A stretch of DNA of 64,000 bases from CBDFLD01 sp965249005 (GCA_965249005.1 CBDFLD010000022.1:186001-250000); one strand, 5' to 3'; shown: positions 35,299-44,725, numbered from the stretch's first letter. Notes: generated by a model from the letters alone, not told the origin. Translations and numbers: made by a program.

Positions 35299-35764
35299 AA
35301 CTGTCCCAACCCGATGTTGGCACACGGTTGCTTTGCGACTGGGAATGGGCGACCGAGGCTGAAGGATGGGATTAGGTCAGCAGCCGGAACAGACAACTGA
35401 CGCTGACCATGCGCTTGGGTCTGCCTCGGCGACATGAATTGTGTTTGCCGAATCCGCCCGTCTGCCGAATACGGGCCAACTCCCGAGATACGGTTATTAT
35501 GGGAAGTTAAACCAGCGGGCGATTTCCTACCACAGAATCGCCCGAACAACAGCGAACAAGGGTTGCCAAGCACATCGTAAGTGACTGAGCGGAAAGAACG
35601 GGCTATTAAAACATTGTCCTCCGGAACCAAAGGCCTGACTCAGCAAAGGTCGACTTGTAGATCACCGTGTGTTTCCCGCTTAGACGTATTGTCGGCAAAC
35701 CGGAAAAGTCCCGGAAACGAACTCATGGCGGATTAGTCGCCAAGGGTTTACCCATCCTGCGGAA
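35299..35764. other. non-coding stretch with a 9-base perfect inverted repeat
   Basis: No gene is seen. CGGGCGATT (35516-35524) and AATCGCCCG (35536-35544) form a perfect inverted repeat around an 11-base loop, with no T-run after it. It could be an operator, a recombination site or a relic. Confidence 0.4.
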
Positions 35765-37258
35765 GTGAATGGCTCTACACTTCGGCGTTTTTCGGGGGTA
35801 GTCCCACGGAGGCTGCCCAATGACAACATCAACATCCTAGACGAACTCCCTGCGGGGGGTCTAGGTGCCCTTCGCAACAACAACATCATCACCCAATCAG
35901 CCATTGTTCCGATCCCAGATCTGGGCGATGGCATCAGTGTTATCGTTGATCCGAACATACTTCCAGGTGACGGTATCGATCAGCTTGTTGGCGCACAGAT
36001 TTTCGATGACGCGAACGCAATCCTCATCGACGACCCCGGAGCTCTTGGGGCGCGTTCGGCGAGAAGACCTCGGCTACCGTGATGGCCAATCCCAGTACGG
36101 TCTTTGCGAATGGGGTACAGACATCAACGATTACGATCACCAATATTGTAGACGAGAATGGCAACCCCGTGCCGGAAGGCACCGTCTGCGCCCTCACCGC
36201 GACCACCTACTTCCTCAGCTCGGCCGGCGGCACGATCGAGGGGGGCACGGCCAATCCGACCGCCAGCTACTGGCGCGACTTCGTGGTGACCAACAACTCC
36301 ATCGTGGTGACCTACCGCAGCCCCGACCTGGGCCTCAGCCCCGGCCAGACTGCGAACGCCCGCGTGCAGGTGGCCTCGCTCAACCCTGACGGCAGGATAC
36401 GCTCCCTGGTGGGCTCAGTCGACGTGACCTTGGTCGGTAAGAACTCCATCACGGTCATGGCCAACCCCACCTCGGTCTTTGCCGATGGAATTCAGACTTC
36501 GACGATTACGATTACCAATATCGTAGACACCGATGGCAATCCGGTGCCGGACGGGACCTTGTGCGCGCTGACAGCCCAGACTTTCTTTGTCGGCTCGGCC
36601 GGAGGAACCATCTTGGATGGTGCACCCAATGTAAGTGGAGCCGGCTTTCGGAACTTCCCCAGCAATGAACAACTCGATCGTGGCAACATATCTCTCGCCC
36701 AATCTCGGCCTCGATCCCGGGCAGGTCGCCATTGCTAGAGTCCAGGTGGCTTCACTCAACCCCAGTGGGAGCGTCAAAGCCCTGGTCGGCTTAGTCGACG
36801 TCACCTTGGTGGGCGAGACCTCGGCCCCCGCGATCGAGGACTTTTCAGATGACTCGAATCCCGCGATGCCTGGTTTAGATAGCTCAGGGGTTTTTGAGCA
36901 CAGCTTTTCTAACGTCGATGGCTGGATGATTGTCGACCAGGATTCATGGCAAACGTTTCTGGCGTACCCCTCGTCGCCCCATGCGCTCGCTTTATTTGGA
37001 ACTGACACAGTCAGGTTTCCCGGATCGGTGGTGGATACTGTCAGAGTTTCAGCATCAGCGGAATTTGGTTTCGGGCAGGTGGAGGTGTTGGGCACTGGAG
37101 ACACACTGACCATCGTGTTGCCCCTAGGTTCGTGGCGCCAGTTTGAGATTAGCAGCACGGATCTCGGAGATGAAGGAAACCCGATGGACCAAATCATAGA
37201 GATTCGCCTATCAGGGGGAGAGGTTCTGTTTGATAACATCGAGATCGTTGGGCGCTAG
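35765..37258 (+). pseudogene. Ig-like-repeat surface protein, frameshifted
   Basis: Two frameshifts, near 36050-36065 and 36650-36670, split one reading frame into three. The middle and end parts hold two tandem Ig-like (Big-1/invasin-type) domains of about 119 residues. Each starts with MANPSTVFANGVQTSTITI or MANPTSVFADGIQTSTITI, continues with NGNPVPEGT, CALTA, SAGGTI, NNSIV, and ends with DVTLVG. The N-terminal part contains ISVIVDPNILPGDGIDQL. The C-terminal 140 residues form a carbohydrate-binding-like beta domain with FSNVDGWMIVDQDSW. The gene start is not found and may lie upstream in the IS-disturbed region. Intact relatives are surface adhesins. Confidence 0.7.
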
Positions 37259-37471
37259 AGAGGAAGGATTGGATGCGGGAAATCAGAATGAGGATTGGGA
37301 ATCAGGTCCCGAACAGTCCAACAGATTCCCAGGGCGCGCGCGTCCTGGCCTCGCTATCGCCAGTTCTTCTGCGATTTGTTGAGTTGTTGCGCGACATGCC
37401 CCGCGTTCGCCTCTTATCTTGAAACCAGGAATGGGAACTGTGCCCAAACTGTGCCCGCGGCAGTCCAAGAC

Positions 37472-37509
37472 CACCCAACTCTACCCAACTCTACCCAACT
37501 CCACCCAAA
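37472..37509 (+). repeat. 10-base tandem repeat
   Basis: About 3.7 copies of a CACCCAACTC/TACCCAACTC unit, purine-poor on this strand, in the region leading to the tRNA remnant. No function is evident. Confidence 0.85.
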
Positions 37510-37540
37510 GTAGAGCAGATTTAAGCCGTTGATATCTCTA

Positions 37541-37629
37541 GTTGTTACAGGAATTTACGATATGCTGGTCTGGGACTTAAAATCCTGGGTCCCGTAAGGG
37601 ACGTGCGGGTTCGATTCCCGCCCTCGGCA
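37541..37629 (+). tRNA. tRNA-Leu(UAA) 3' part with degenerate 5' end
   Basis: From 37571 onward the sequence is a normal tRNA-Leu: anticodon loop CTTAAAA with anticodon TAA (37578-37580), a long variable arm, T-arm GCGGG-TTCGATT-CCCGC (37605-37621), acceptor strand CCTCGGC (37622-37628) and discriminator A. The 5' side, 37541-37570, keeps only patches (GGAATT, GCTGGTC), and no GCCGAGG strand pairs with the acceptor. It cannot fold as a complete tRNA. Such 3' halves are typically left as attachment sites by integrating elements. Confidence 0.7.
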
Positions 37630-37770
37630 CTTTGGTTACGCGTTCATATTTTCTTGCCTTTGGGCCCGAAATGGGTAATGTGCGCAAAATTGTGCCGTTC
37701 CTTAAGATGAGGATTGTATTCCTAAAATGCTGAGGGCTCACTCGTCTAGTCGCCTCCTTGGTTCGGTGGC

Positions 37771-39342
37771 TCATACGGGTGGCTTCTTTTTTACCGGACC
37801 CAGATAGCGGTCATACCAGTCGAGCATTTCTCGAATTTCCTGATTGGTCAGATGTCTTCCATGGCCTGTGTCGGACAACACGTGTCGCTTATCTTTCTCA
37901 GGAGTTCCCAACAGGTTGAACATCGGAAGTTGGGATAGATCTAGTGGAAATATGTAATCGAATCTACCGTTCAACATTAAAACAGGTACGGTAATCCTGG
38001 GGATAAAGTTGAGCTGATCCACTTCCTGCCGAAGTTTGAGAAGTAAGAACCCTCCGTTGAAAAGCACAGCGGCCTTGAAACGATCTTCGACAGCCAACAG
38101 AATGGATCCTTGCCACGCACCATTACTAGCTCCGAAGTAACCTAATTTGTCGTGGTCGATGTCCTCACGAGTTTCCAAATAATCGATAGACCGCCTGGCG
38201 GCTTTTACCCCCATAATGATTTGATCGCGTACGGTCATACTCAAGGGGTCGGCTCCATTAAAAAGCGATCCGCTAACGTTAAGCTCATGAGTGCTTAGGT
38301 AGCGTGGGAATAGTACGGCGCGGCCGCTTCTTACAATGGTCTCGATGCGGACCATAGTATAGGCACCTGGGCCTGAAGCACCGGCTTGGGCTACGCTAAT
38401 GCTAGGAAAGAAGACGACTCCTTGATAAGGCGGTAAGAGACCCTTCGGCAGGTAGAGAAACGCAGCCATCGGTTCGTCCACATAAGCAGCATTGAAGACA
38501 ATCGTTTCCCTTGTCCAATGCTCAGGAGATTCATCAATAAGTTCAATCTTCTCATTCAGATTGGCACGGTCATACGAGAACATCGCCCTGTAGATCTCAA
38601 AAATATTTTCAGGGACCGGTTTATCTTTTCTCAGATCTCTGGCGGGAGGCGCAAGAGGCTGAGTCATCTCAGCTGTTACAGCTTCAGCATCGTCGTACTT
38701 TACGCACCGGAAGCCATTGGTCGGGAAACGATCGAAAGGCAGTAGTCCATCTCGAAAGGCAAACAAAGCAGTAGGATCTCCCCATGCTCCACCCAGGATC
38801 AACCGCTTGTTTCCGGTGGCATTCCAACACCATTCCTTAACATTCCCTGCCATGTCGAAAGTTCCGAAGGGCCTGATGCCGTCGTGGCTACCAACGGCAC
38901 TCGGACCTTCACCTGTGAAGTTACTGAGATGAACGGAATAGTGTTGGATCGGTATCGCTGCCGCCTTGTACCAGTGGTAGGCTGTCGGCAGGGCCTTCCC
39001 CACGAATTCGGCATAGGCCGCGGCTTCATGCCAGCTCACACCGGAAACCGGAAAGTCCTGCTGTCCGTCGGGATAGGTTCCCAGCTCCCAAGTAGATGGT
39101 CCTGGTCTTCCCGTCTTGTCACGAAACTCGGCCATTGCTTCTTCCCAAGAGAGAACGGCGCCCTCTTTGAGGAATTCATGTTTCCAATAGTCCTGTTTCT
39201 GATATCCTCCGTTGTCTACGAATTGCTTGAATTGCTGGTTGGTAACTTCAAATCGGTCGATCCAATAACTCTCCAGCTCGACGGGGCCCAGTCTTTCCAG
39301 CCCCGCGAGTAGTTCGAATGTGCCTCCGGGCACTCTTACCAT
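37771..39342 (-). CDS. FGE-like/sulfatase-modifying domain fused to alpha/beta hydrolase, 5'-truncated
   Basis: Residues 1-230 are an FGE/PvdO-type domain: MVRVPGGTFEL, YWIDRFEVTNQQFKQFV, FPVSGVSWHEAAAYAEFVGK, DMAGNVKEWCWN, and GGAWGD. Residues 280-523 are an alpha/beta hydrolase with nucleophile Ser in GASNGA, Asp in NGRFDYIFP and His in DTGHGRH. The frame stays open upstream to about 39455, reading GGFPDG before the Met, where it meets terminase sequence. Full-length relatives usually carry a Ser/Thr protein kinase domain first, so the N-terminal half has probably been lost in a rearrangement. The FGE part lacks an obvious copper-site cysteine pair, so it is more likely of the non-modifying type. 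Confidence 0.7.
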   Translation of the reverse strand: MVRVPGGTFELLAGLERLGPVELESYWIDRFEVTNQQFKQFVDNGGYQKQDYWKHEFLKEGAVLSWEEAMAEFRDKTGRPGPSTWELGTYPDGQQDFPVSGVSWHEAAAYAEFVGKALPTAYHWYKAAAIPIQHYSVHLSNFTGEGPSAVGSHDGIRPFGTFDMAGNVKEWCWNATGNKRLILGGAWGDPTALFAFRDGLLPFDRFPTNGFRCVKYDDAEAVTAEMTQPLAPPARDLRKDKPVPENIFEIYRAMFSYDRANLNEKIELIDESPEHWTRETIVFNAAYVDEPMAAFLYLPKGLLPPYQGVVFFPSISVAQAGASGPGAYTMVRIETIVRSGRAVLFPRYLSTHELNVSGSLFNGADPLSMTVRDQIIMGVKAARRSIDYLETREDIDHDKLGYFGASNGAWQGSILLAVEDRFKAAVLFNGGFLLLKLRQEVDQLNFIPRITVPVLMLNGRFDYIFPLDLSQLPMFNLLGTPEKDKRHVLSDTGHGRHLTNQEIREMLDWYDRYLGPVKKKPPV

Positions 39343-39446
39343 TCCGTCGGGAAAGCCGCCTATTGACTGAAGCTCAAAAACAAGGCTATTCGTTTCTCTC
39401 GTACGCTCGGAATCCGCCGCCAGCCTAGATTCATAGACTTCCCTGG

Positions 39447-39965
39447 TTACTCGGTAACGACGACCTCATCGAGAATCGCTACGGGAATGGAAAAGCCACG
39501 CGTTGCCCGGAATGAGCATGGAAAGATAGAGATTGTCAGTCCGTTGGTCAGATCGATCTCCTCTTTCCGAACATCCTGTAGAAGTTGAGAGAGCATTGTG
39601 GAGTTTTCTAACTTGGCCAATATGTACCGGTAGAGCACACGGGCAGCTCGCTTGTCCTGGGCTATGAGAACGATATGGCCACGCTCTCCCGGTGCGAGAT
39701 GCTTTTCGTGCGCACCTACCGCAGCCTCATAGACCGCGACGTTTGCAGCGAGTCGATCGGATTTTCCTGATCGCCGACCACAGATGAAAGTCGATTCTGA
39801 GTATTCGCGAGGTGAGAGGAGGTCTCTCCCTAGCGCGCTCCTAGCTATGGCTTTTTGCCTGGCGCTCAGTGGCAGCCCGTACTGGAGGCGGAGAGCTGTT
39901 TCTTGGGAAAGACCCAAGTCCCCGTTGATGAGATCTGGATTTCGAATGAATTCGATTGCGTTCAA
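39447..39965 (-). pseudogene. phage terminase large subunit, N-terminal fragment
   Basis: The 172-residue frame has the packaging ATPase Walker A ICGRRSGKSDRLA and Walker B VAILDEV, with IVLIAQDKRAARVLYRYIL between. Full terminases are about 450-500 residues, so the adenine-binding tail and the nuclease domain are missing. It ends abruptly at VVVTE where the hydrolase-side sequence begins. The start is TTG, overlapping the stop of the upstream frame. Confidence 0.75.
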
Positions 39966-40312
39966 TTTTCAACTTGCGATTGTTGATTAAGGAAAGACTG
40001 GAGATCCATGATTTTTTTAGCTCGTCTTTCTAATCCCAATGCTTGCAAATCCAGTCTCAGAGAATTTGACCAAGCAAGATAGTGTTCGTCTGCCCCACCA
40101 TCGCCATTGAAGTAAGCTGCCTCAGCGAGGGTGCAGCGGGCGAGTTTGTAAACAACCCGGTCGATCAGTATCTTTTCCTGGGGGGTTACCGTTTCGTGCC
40201 CGCCCAATGCAGAGACCAGCTCAGCCTCCATTTTTCTGAGAACCCGAGCTAACTTTGAATTTTGATTGATATTGCGTCGAGACAGGTCTGAATAAAAACC
40301 AGACTTCAGTGC
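39962..40312 (-). CDS. phage-type small protein preceding terminase, start lost
   Basis: About 115 residues read SALKSGFYSDLSRRNI, KLARVLRKMEAELVSALGG, TPQEKILIDRVVYKL and YLAWSNSLRLDLQALGL. They lie directly before the terminase gene and overlap it by four bases. Position and helical composition fit a small-terminase-like or packaging-associated protein. The N-terminal end merges without a start codon into unrelated GC-rich sequence near 40315, so the gene is probably broken. Confidence 0.55.
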   Translation of the reverse strand, partial: ALKSGFYSDLSRRNINQNSKLARVLRKMEAELVSALGGHETVTPQEKILIDRVVYKLARCTLAEAAYFNGDGGADEHYLAWSNSLRLDLQALGLERRAKKIMDLQSFLNQQSQVEN

Positions 40313-40317
40313 GGATT

Positions 40318-40540
40318 GTCGATCCACTTTGCCTTCTGCGCAAAGATGACCGCGGTCGGGTACTTCTTCAGGAGCTCGCCGCGGATGACGAGCACCAGGC
40401 GAGGGTCGTCCGCCTCGGCCCCGGTCGGCAAGTCGCGGTTCTCGTGCGTCCCGAGCTCGGTCGTCTTGCCCCACTTGTGGAGCGGCGTGATGTCCTTGAG
40501 GTCCTCTTCGAGGTCGGCCTCGGACTTCTCTGCGTGCTAA
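40318..40540 (-). pseudogene. GC-rich orphan fragment, resembling a phage-tail-like-system protein
   Basis: The minus strand encodes about 74 residues with LHKWGKTTELGTHEN, DDPRLVLVIRGELLKKYP and TAVIFAQKAKW, then a stop at 40306. Nearly every third codon position is G or C, unlike the neighbouring genes. The RGELLKKYPTAVIFAQ segment resembles, from memory, a conserved part of large hypothetical proteins in extracellular contractile injection loci; I cannot verify this. A stop lies just upstream, so only a fragment remains. Confidence 0.45.
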
Positions 40541-40567
40541 CGAAGAAGAAAGAAAGGAAGCTTCTAG

Positions 40568-42420
40568 ACCCAAAATAAGCGAGGTATGAGCTCGCTCGGA
40601 AAATCGTTTGCCTTTTCCGAATATCTCGTGGATTTCAGCTCCTTGTGCGTAACAGGGAAAGCAAAGAGAAACACAAGAGACAAACCTTCCATTGGTTGTC
40701 TGGATCACTTGATCTTGTTTGTCTCTGTTATGCCCTTCCTTTCGCCCGCCACTCTTGCTCCGCCGGGGGTACGGGCTCACCCGCCGGCGAGGCGCCTTCA
40801 AGTAAACCTGAGTTGCCTGATATAGTCGAACGTCGCCAAAAAGGTTTCGAGATGCTTGCTATAGGCCAATATCCTGTAAACGAGGCGACGACCGGTTCTT
40901 ACAATCTGACAGGGTATTTGCACAAAGTTCACCAGGAAGCGTTTGAACTCCATCCTCAAGATATCACGACGTACTGTCGGCGCCTGCGTCACCAGGCCAT
41001 ACCAGGCCTTCAGATTCCACGCCAGCGATGCGATGACCATGTAGGCCCAGTTCGATACCAGACTGTCCGAAGGCATCCTCAAGGCGTTCACTCCACTCTT
41101 GAGCTGACCGATGACGTTTTCCTGGTTGCAGCGATCGTTGGCAAAAAGGACCACTTCTCCCATCGTCATCTCCCGATCGTTGGTGATGTAGAAGAAGTAC
41201 CGGACCTCATCAAACAGCCGGTGCTCCCCCTTTTCGATCGTGAGGTTCTTCCGAACCACAACCATGCGATAGGTTTTCTTACAGTGTCCGGGACGATAGT
41301 CAAACTCGGCGACCTGCTCGCTCTGCAGGCGGATGTTCTTGAATTCTCTCTCCTTGATTACTTGTTCTTTGACGTTTTCCGGACGGCGCCGTTCTTCGCT
41401 CTTGACCTCATAACGAGGAGGCCGCTCGAGCGGTTTCCATTGTCTCTCCGGCAGGGCATCGGCCATCCCGACCAGGTTCGGCTTGGCGTCATAACCAAAG
41501 ACAAAACCAACCCGCTCGTCCCAGCGATCGAAGTTTCTCGTCAGCGAGAAATCCGTGTCGCCCCGAAGCCAGACCTTCGTAAACACCGACGACACCAGAT
41601 CGATTGCCCGGTCCATCCACTCGGCCGCTCCGTCGGAAGAGGGACGGTTGCCCGGCCGATTCATCAGATAGAGGACCTCATTCGTATTGGCCAAGGTCAC
41701 GATCAACGGTGCGTAACCCCAGATCCCGTTGTAGGCAATGTCCATTCCTTCCTTGCATTCCCCCAAGGTTCCGGCGACGGTCCCGTCCACGTCGATGATG
41801 GCCTCCTTCCGGAAGGAAGCATCCTGCAACTTCCACACCTTGGTTCGGGTTTCATTGATGGTTTCCTGAAGTCCGAAGATCCAATCCTCATCGAAACGAC
41901 GGAGGAAATCTCCAGCCGTCGTGGGATCCGGAATCCTCTCGGCTCCCAGTCCGTTCATGTAGGTCTCATCCTGGCGCAACCGCTCGATATCTTCGAGACA
42001 GGTTCCACCCGACAAGACGTTGTATGCGATGTTCAGTACATGATCGGATTCCCAGTAAGGAAAGTGGTACTTGAGCAAAACGATGTTTCTGTTGATATCT
42101 TTGTCCAATCCAAGCTTACACACGAGCTTGTGAATGGCTCCGATACCACCAGATCCGATGGCGCGCGTTCTCTCGGCGATCTCGTAGTAGGTGTTGGAGT
42201 CCTTGAACATAGGATCGGACCGGTCCTCAAACTGATTTCTTTCCAACCGGCGTGTAAGATTTTGCTTGTCTCGGAGGAGGATTCTGTGGTTTCTTTTATT
42301 CACCTGGAATGTGCTCCTTTCGGGATGTCTTGTAAATATATCAAACGCATTTTATCCCGTAACGGCGCACGTTCCAGGGCTTTTCTTCCTCCTCATGCAA
42401 AAAATCACGCTGGACTAAGG
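40568..42420 (-). mobile_element. IS1380-family element, type II, copy B
   Basis: A second 1853-base copy, in the same orientation as copy A, flanked by the direct repeat TCTAG (40563-40567 and 42421-42425). Target sites of both copies share CTAG. The two direct copies bracket 5.3 kb containing the adhesin, tRNA remnant, hydrolase and terminase pieces. Confidence 0.92.
40798..42303 (-). CDS. IS1380-family transposase, type II
   Basis: The 501-residue product is identical to that at 33645-35150, with the same IPDPTTAGDFLRRF, IIDVDGTVAG, RGDTDFS and NQENVIGQLK catalytic blocks. The frame is intact, and identity with the other copy points to recent transposition or gene conversion. Confidence 0.9.
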   Translation of the reverse strand: MNKRNHRILLRDKQNLTRRLERNQFEDRSDPMFKDSNTYYEIAERTRAIGSGGIGAIHKLVCKLGLDKDINRNIVLLKYHFPYWESDHVLNIAYNVLSGGTCLEDIERLRQDETYMNGLGAERIPDPTTAGDFLRRFDEDWIFGLQETINETRTKVWKLQDASFRKEAIIDVDGTVAGTLGECKEGMDIAYNGIWGYAPLIVTLANTNEVLYLMNRPGNRPSSDGAAEWMDRAIDLVSSVFTKVWLRGDTDFSLTRNFDRWDERVGFVFGYDAKPNLVGMADALPERQWKPLERPPRYEVKSEERRRPENVKEQVIKEREFKNIRLQSEQVAEFDYRPGHCKKTYRMVVVRKNLTIEKGEHRLFDEVRYFFYITNDREMTMGEVVLFANDRCNQENVIGQLKSGVNALRMPSDSLVSNWAYMVIASLAWNLKAWYGLVTQAPTVRRDILRMEFKRFLVNFVQIPCQIVRTGRRLVYRILAYSKHLETFLATFDYIRQLRFT

Positions 42421-42441
42421 TCTAGATACAGGAGTCTCAGG

Positions 42442-43872
42442 GAGTGAGTGCTATTGTTAGTTGAAATTCAATGAAAGGAAAGCGGCTCCAAGAGTGGTAG
42501 ATTTTTGTTTTTAGCGAAAACGAAGTCAACCAATTCTCAAGGAGCCACTATGAAGAAGATTCTACCAAACAGCATCACATCGAAGCAAAAACGATCCTCA
42601 GGCGGGGCTCGGGTTCCGGAAATCAACGATCAGGTCAATGAACTTGATGCACGTATCGAGCTGATCCAAGCATTGATACCGCTCGGATTGAGAGCCGTCC
42701 AGGACAGCCTTGAAGATGAAGTCAACGAGCTCGCCGGGAAGCGTTATAGCCGAGCCGGCGGTGATTGCAACCTTCATCGATGGGGATCGCAAAGGGGTTC
42801 AGTGTATCTCACAGATCAGAAGATTCCAGTCCGTGTTCCTCGAGTCCGGGACACAAACCACGGTCGTGAAGCGCCGTTGAGAACCTATAGGCAGTTGCAG
42901 CAACCCAGGAATATGGACGAGGGCCTTTTGAAGAAGGTGATCAACGGATTATCCTGTCGGAATTATCGGGAGTGCGCTGAGGCCGTTCCGGAGGCTTTTG
43001 GCATGTCAGCATCAAGCATCTCGCGCCGTACCATCCAAGTGACAGCTCGAAAACTGAAGGAGCTGCAGGAACGATCTCTTGCAGGATACGATTTTGTTGC
43101 TCTCTTTCTGGACGGCAAAAGCTTTGCATCGGAGCAAATCCTGATTGGATTGGGAGTGACCCTCGAGGGTGAGAAGATCATCTTGGGGTTCCTGCAGGCC
43201 AGTACCGAAAATGAACGAGTGTGTATAGCCTTTCTCCGAGGGCTAATACAAAGAGGGCTTTGCCATGACAAGGGCCTGATGTGCGTTATCGATGGGTCCA
43301 AAGGATTGCGAAAAGCCGTCCAGGCGGTATTCGGCAACCGGGCGGTCGTGCAGCGCTGCCGATGGCACAAGCGTGAAAATGTATTGTGCTACTTACCCAA
43401 GAGCAAACAGGGAACCTTTCGCAAACGATTGCAGGATGCCTATCAAAAGCCAAACCTGAAAGAGGCAGAAAAAGCGCTTCTAAGGGTCCGAAAAGAACTA
43501 TTGCTGCTGAACCAGTCAGCGGCAGCCAGCTTGGATGAGGGTTTCGAAGAGACTCTCACCCTTCACCGGTTGGGCCTGGCTGAGGAACTCCGGGAAAGTT
43601 TCTCTACTACGAATTGTCTTGAGTCCATCAATGCGCAGCTTGGACAAAGAACCGACAAAGTGGATTACTGGAAAAACAGCAACCAATTACATCGTTGGGT
43701 AGCTACGGCATTGCTCGAGATCGAGCCGAGACTCAGGAAGGTCCGTGGCTATCGCCACCTACCGAGGTTACGTCGTTCCTTAAAAGCCCGCTTTTCAAAA
43801 GCCGTGGAGGAACGAATTGCGTGAATACCACGGGAGCCGCTATCCAATTTCAACTGAAAATGGGATTGACTC
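42442..43872 (+). mobile_element. IS256-family element
   Basis: A 1431-base element with 27-base imperfect terminal inverted repeats (about 20 of 27 matching, outer GAGT and inner AGTTGAAATT conserved), flanked by the 8-base direct repeat GTCTCAGG (42434-42441 and 43873-43880). The 8-base duplication is normal for the family. It landed 16 bases beyond the right end of IS1380 type II copy B. Confidence 0.95.
42550..43824 (+). CDS. IS256-family mutator-type transposase
   Basis: A 424-residue transposase starting at ATG 42550 after GGAG. Family features: DGKSFASEQILIGLGVTLEGEK, with the first catalytic Asp in FLDGKSF; CVIDGSKGLRKAV, with the second; RCRWHKRENVL; and a C-terminal TTNCLESINAQL with the Glu. 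Length is typical and the frame is unbroken. Confidence 0.92.
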   Translation: MKKILPNSITSKQKRSSGGARVPEINDQVNELDARIELIQALIPLGLRAVQDSLEDEVNELAGKRYSRAGGDCNLHRWGSQRGSVYLTDQKIPVRVPRVRDTNHGREAPLRTYRQLQQPRNMDEGLLKKVINGLSCRNYRECAEAVPEAFGMSASSISRRTIQVTARKLKELQERSLAGYDFVALFLDGKSFASEQILIGLGVTLEGEKIILGFLQASTENERVCIAFLRGLIQRGLCHDKGLMCVIDGSKGLRKAVQAVFGNRAVVQRCRWHKRENVLCYLPKSKQGTFRKRLQDAYQKPNLKEAEKALLRVRKELLLLNQSAAASLDEGFEETLTLHRLGLAEELRESFSTTNCLESINAQLGQRTDKVDYWKNSNQLHRWVATALLEIEPRLRKVRGYRHLPRLRRSLKARFSKAVEERIA

Positions 43873-43880
43873 GTCTCAGG

Positions 43881-44009
43881 AGCATATGTTGGAGTACACA
43901 CGTTCTATTCGCAATCATAAATGGCATAATGTTTCTCGTCTTATTCCTGGCGTCGTTCTGGATCATGGTAGATGACGTGTTCAAGAATAAATTCCCCGGG
44001 ACCAATTAG
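43881..44009 (+). pseudogene. membrane-protein tail separated from its front by two IS
   Basis: The frame reads RSICWSTHVLFAIING, a hydrophobic stretch and DDVFKNKFPGTN, then stop. If the IS256 and IS1380 copies with one duplicate each are removed, the segment 40541-40567 joins 42426-42441 and 43881 in frame. It then gives a charged linker (NEEERKEASRYRSLR) before the membrane segment, typical of a 2TM-domain protein end. Anything further upstream is unrecognisable. Confidence 0.45.
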
Positions 44010-44102
44010 GGATCGAGCTACGCTCACGCAACCAACTCGAACTTCACAACCCACCTTCATCTCTTTTGCGAATGAGCCGCCGAAAGCTCTTACCGTTTGC
44101 GA

Positions 44103-44681
44103 TCATATCTTTCTCCGGAAGCTGCGCATCTCTTTTTCAACAGCTTCCCAGCTTGCTCCAATAAAACTATCTTGTTTGACCGATTCGCTCATTTTAGGAA
44201 TTGCAGCGATCAGGTCATCGATGAAATACAAGACACCGGCGTCGAGCTTCCCGTCCTTTAGCTTCATATGCTGATTTTTAGATAAATCTGATCCATCGCC
44301 ATGGTGTAACAACCACCGATACTTATTACCATCATTGTCCATAATCTCATCCAAGCTGGACGTATGCATAAGATTGTGCCGAAAGAACTGCACCGCAATT
44401 TCGCTAGCGCTTTTGGGATAACCCAAGTAGACGTGCATGAACTCAACAATTCTCTTCGTCTGATCATTGGGTTCCTGTTGAATCCAATGCTTGGACAAGT
44501 AGTCGACTTTGCTCATCACGCACATCATGAGGCCATACGAGGTATAAGGAAAATGCCCATTGCCAAAGTCATTCTCAGTTCCCCATAGTTTCTTGGTGTG
44601 TCGTAAGACTACGATAATTTCATGTCGGAGTTTTCTCAACTCCTCGGCCGCGTCGTCCAATTCCTTAGACACATCAACCAT
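44103..44681 (-). CDS. helical protein with HEPN-like RxxxxH motif
   Basis: A 192-residue, mostly helical soluble protein. It begins with a predicted coiled-coil-like helix (ELDDAAEELRKLRHEI), has SYGLMMCVMSKVDYLSKHW in the middle, and contains FFRHNLMH with R101 and H106. An Arg followed four residues later by His at the end of a helix is the hallmark of HEPN-fold nucleases and nucleotide-binding proteins. No antitoxin-like partner is clearly adjacent. Codon use looks AT-richer than the left part of the window, and IS relics flank it, so horizontal origin is likely. Function unproven. Confidence 0.55.
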   Translation of the reverse strand: MVDVSKELDDAAEELRKLRHEIIVVLRHTKKLWGTENDFGNGHFPYTSYGLMMCVMSKVDYLSKHWIQQEPNDQTKRIVEFMHVYLGYPKSASEIAVQFFRHNLMHTSSLDEIMDNDGNKYRWLLHHGDGSDLSKNQHMKLKDGKLDAGVLYFIDDLIAAIPKMSESVKQDSFIGASWEAVEKEMRSFRRKI

Positions 44682-44725
44682 GAATCTTACCGGAACAGAC
44701 CCTATTCAGATCCTGATTGCCTTCT

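Noticed and set aside
33492..35375. A 627-codon plus-strand frame across the type II IS, also present in copy B (40645-42447)
   Set aside because: It is antisense to the transposase and repeated only because the IS is repeated.
36079..36738. An intact 219-residue Ig-domain protein
   Set aside because: Repeat comparison shows frame loss at both ends, so the frame is part of a larger broken gene.
36415..37239. A 274-codon minus-strand frame opposite the adhesin pseudogene
   Set aside because: Composition mirrors the Ig repeats on the other strand; no independent features.
37471..37509. Possible CRISPR-like repeat
   Set aside because: The 10-base units are contiguous with no spacers and there are no cas genes.
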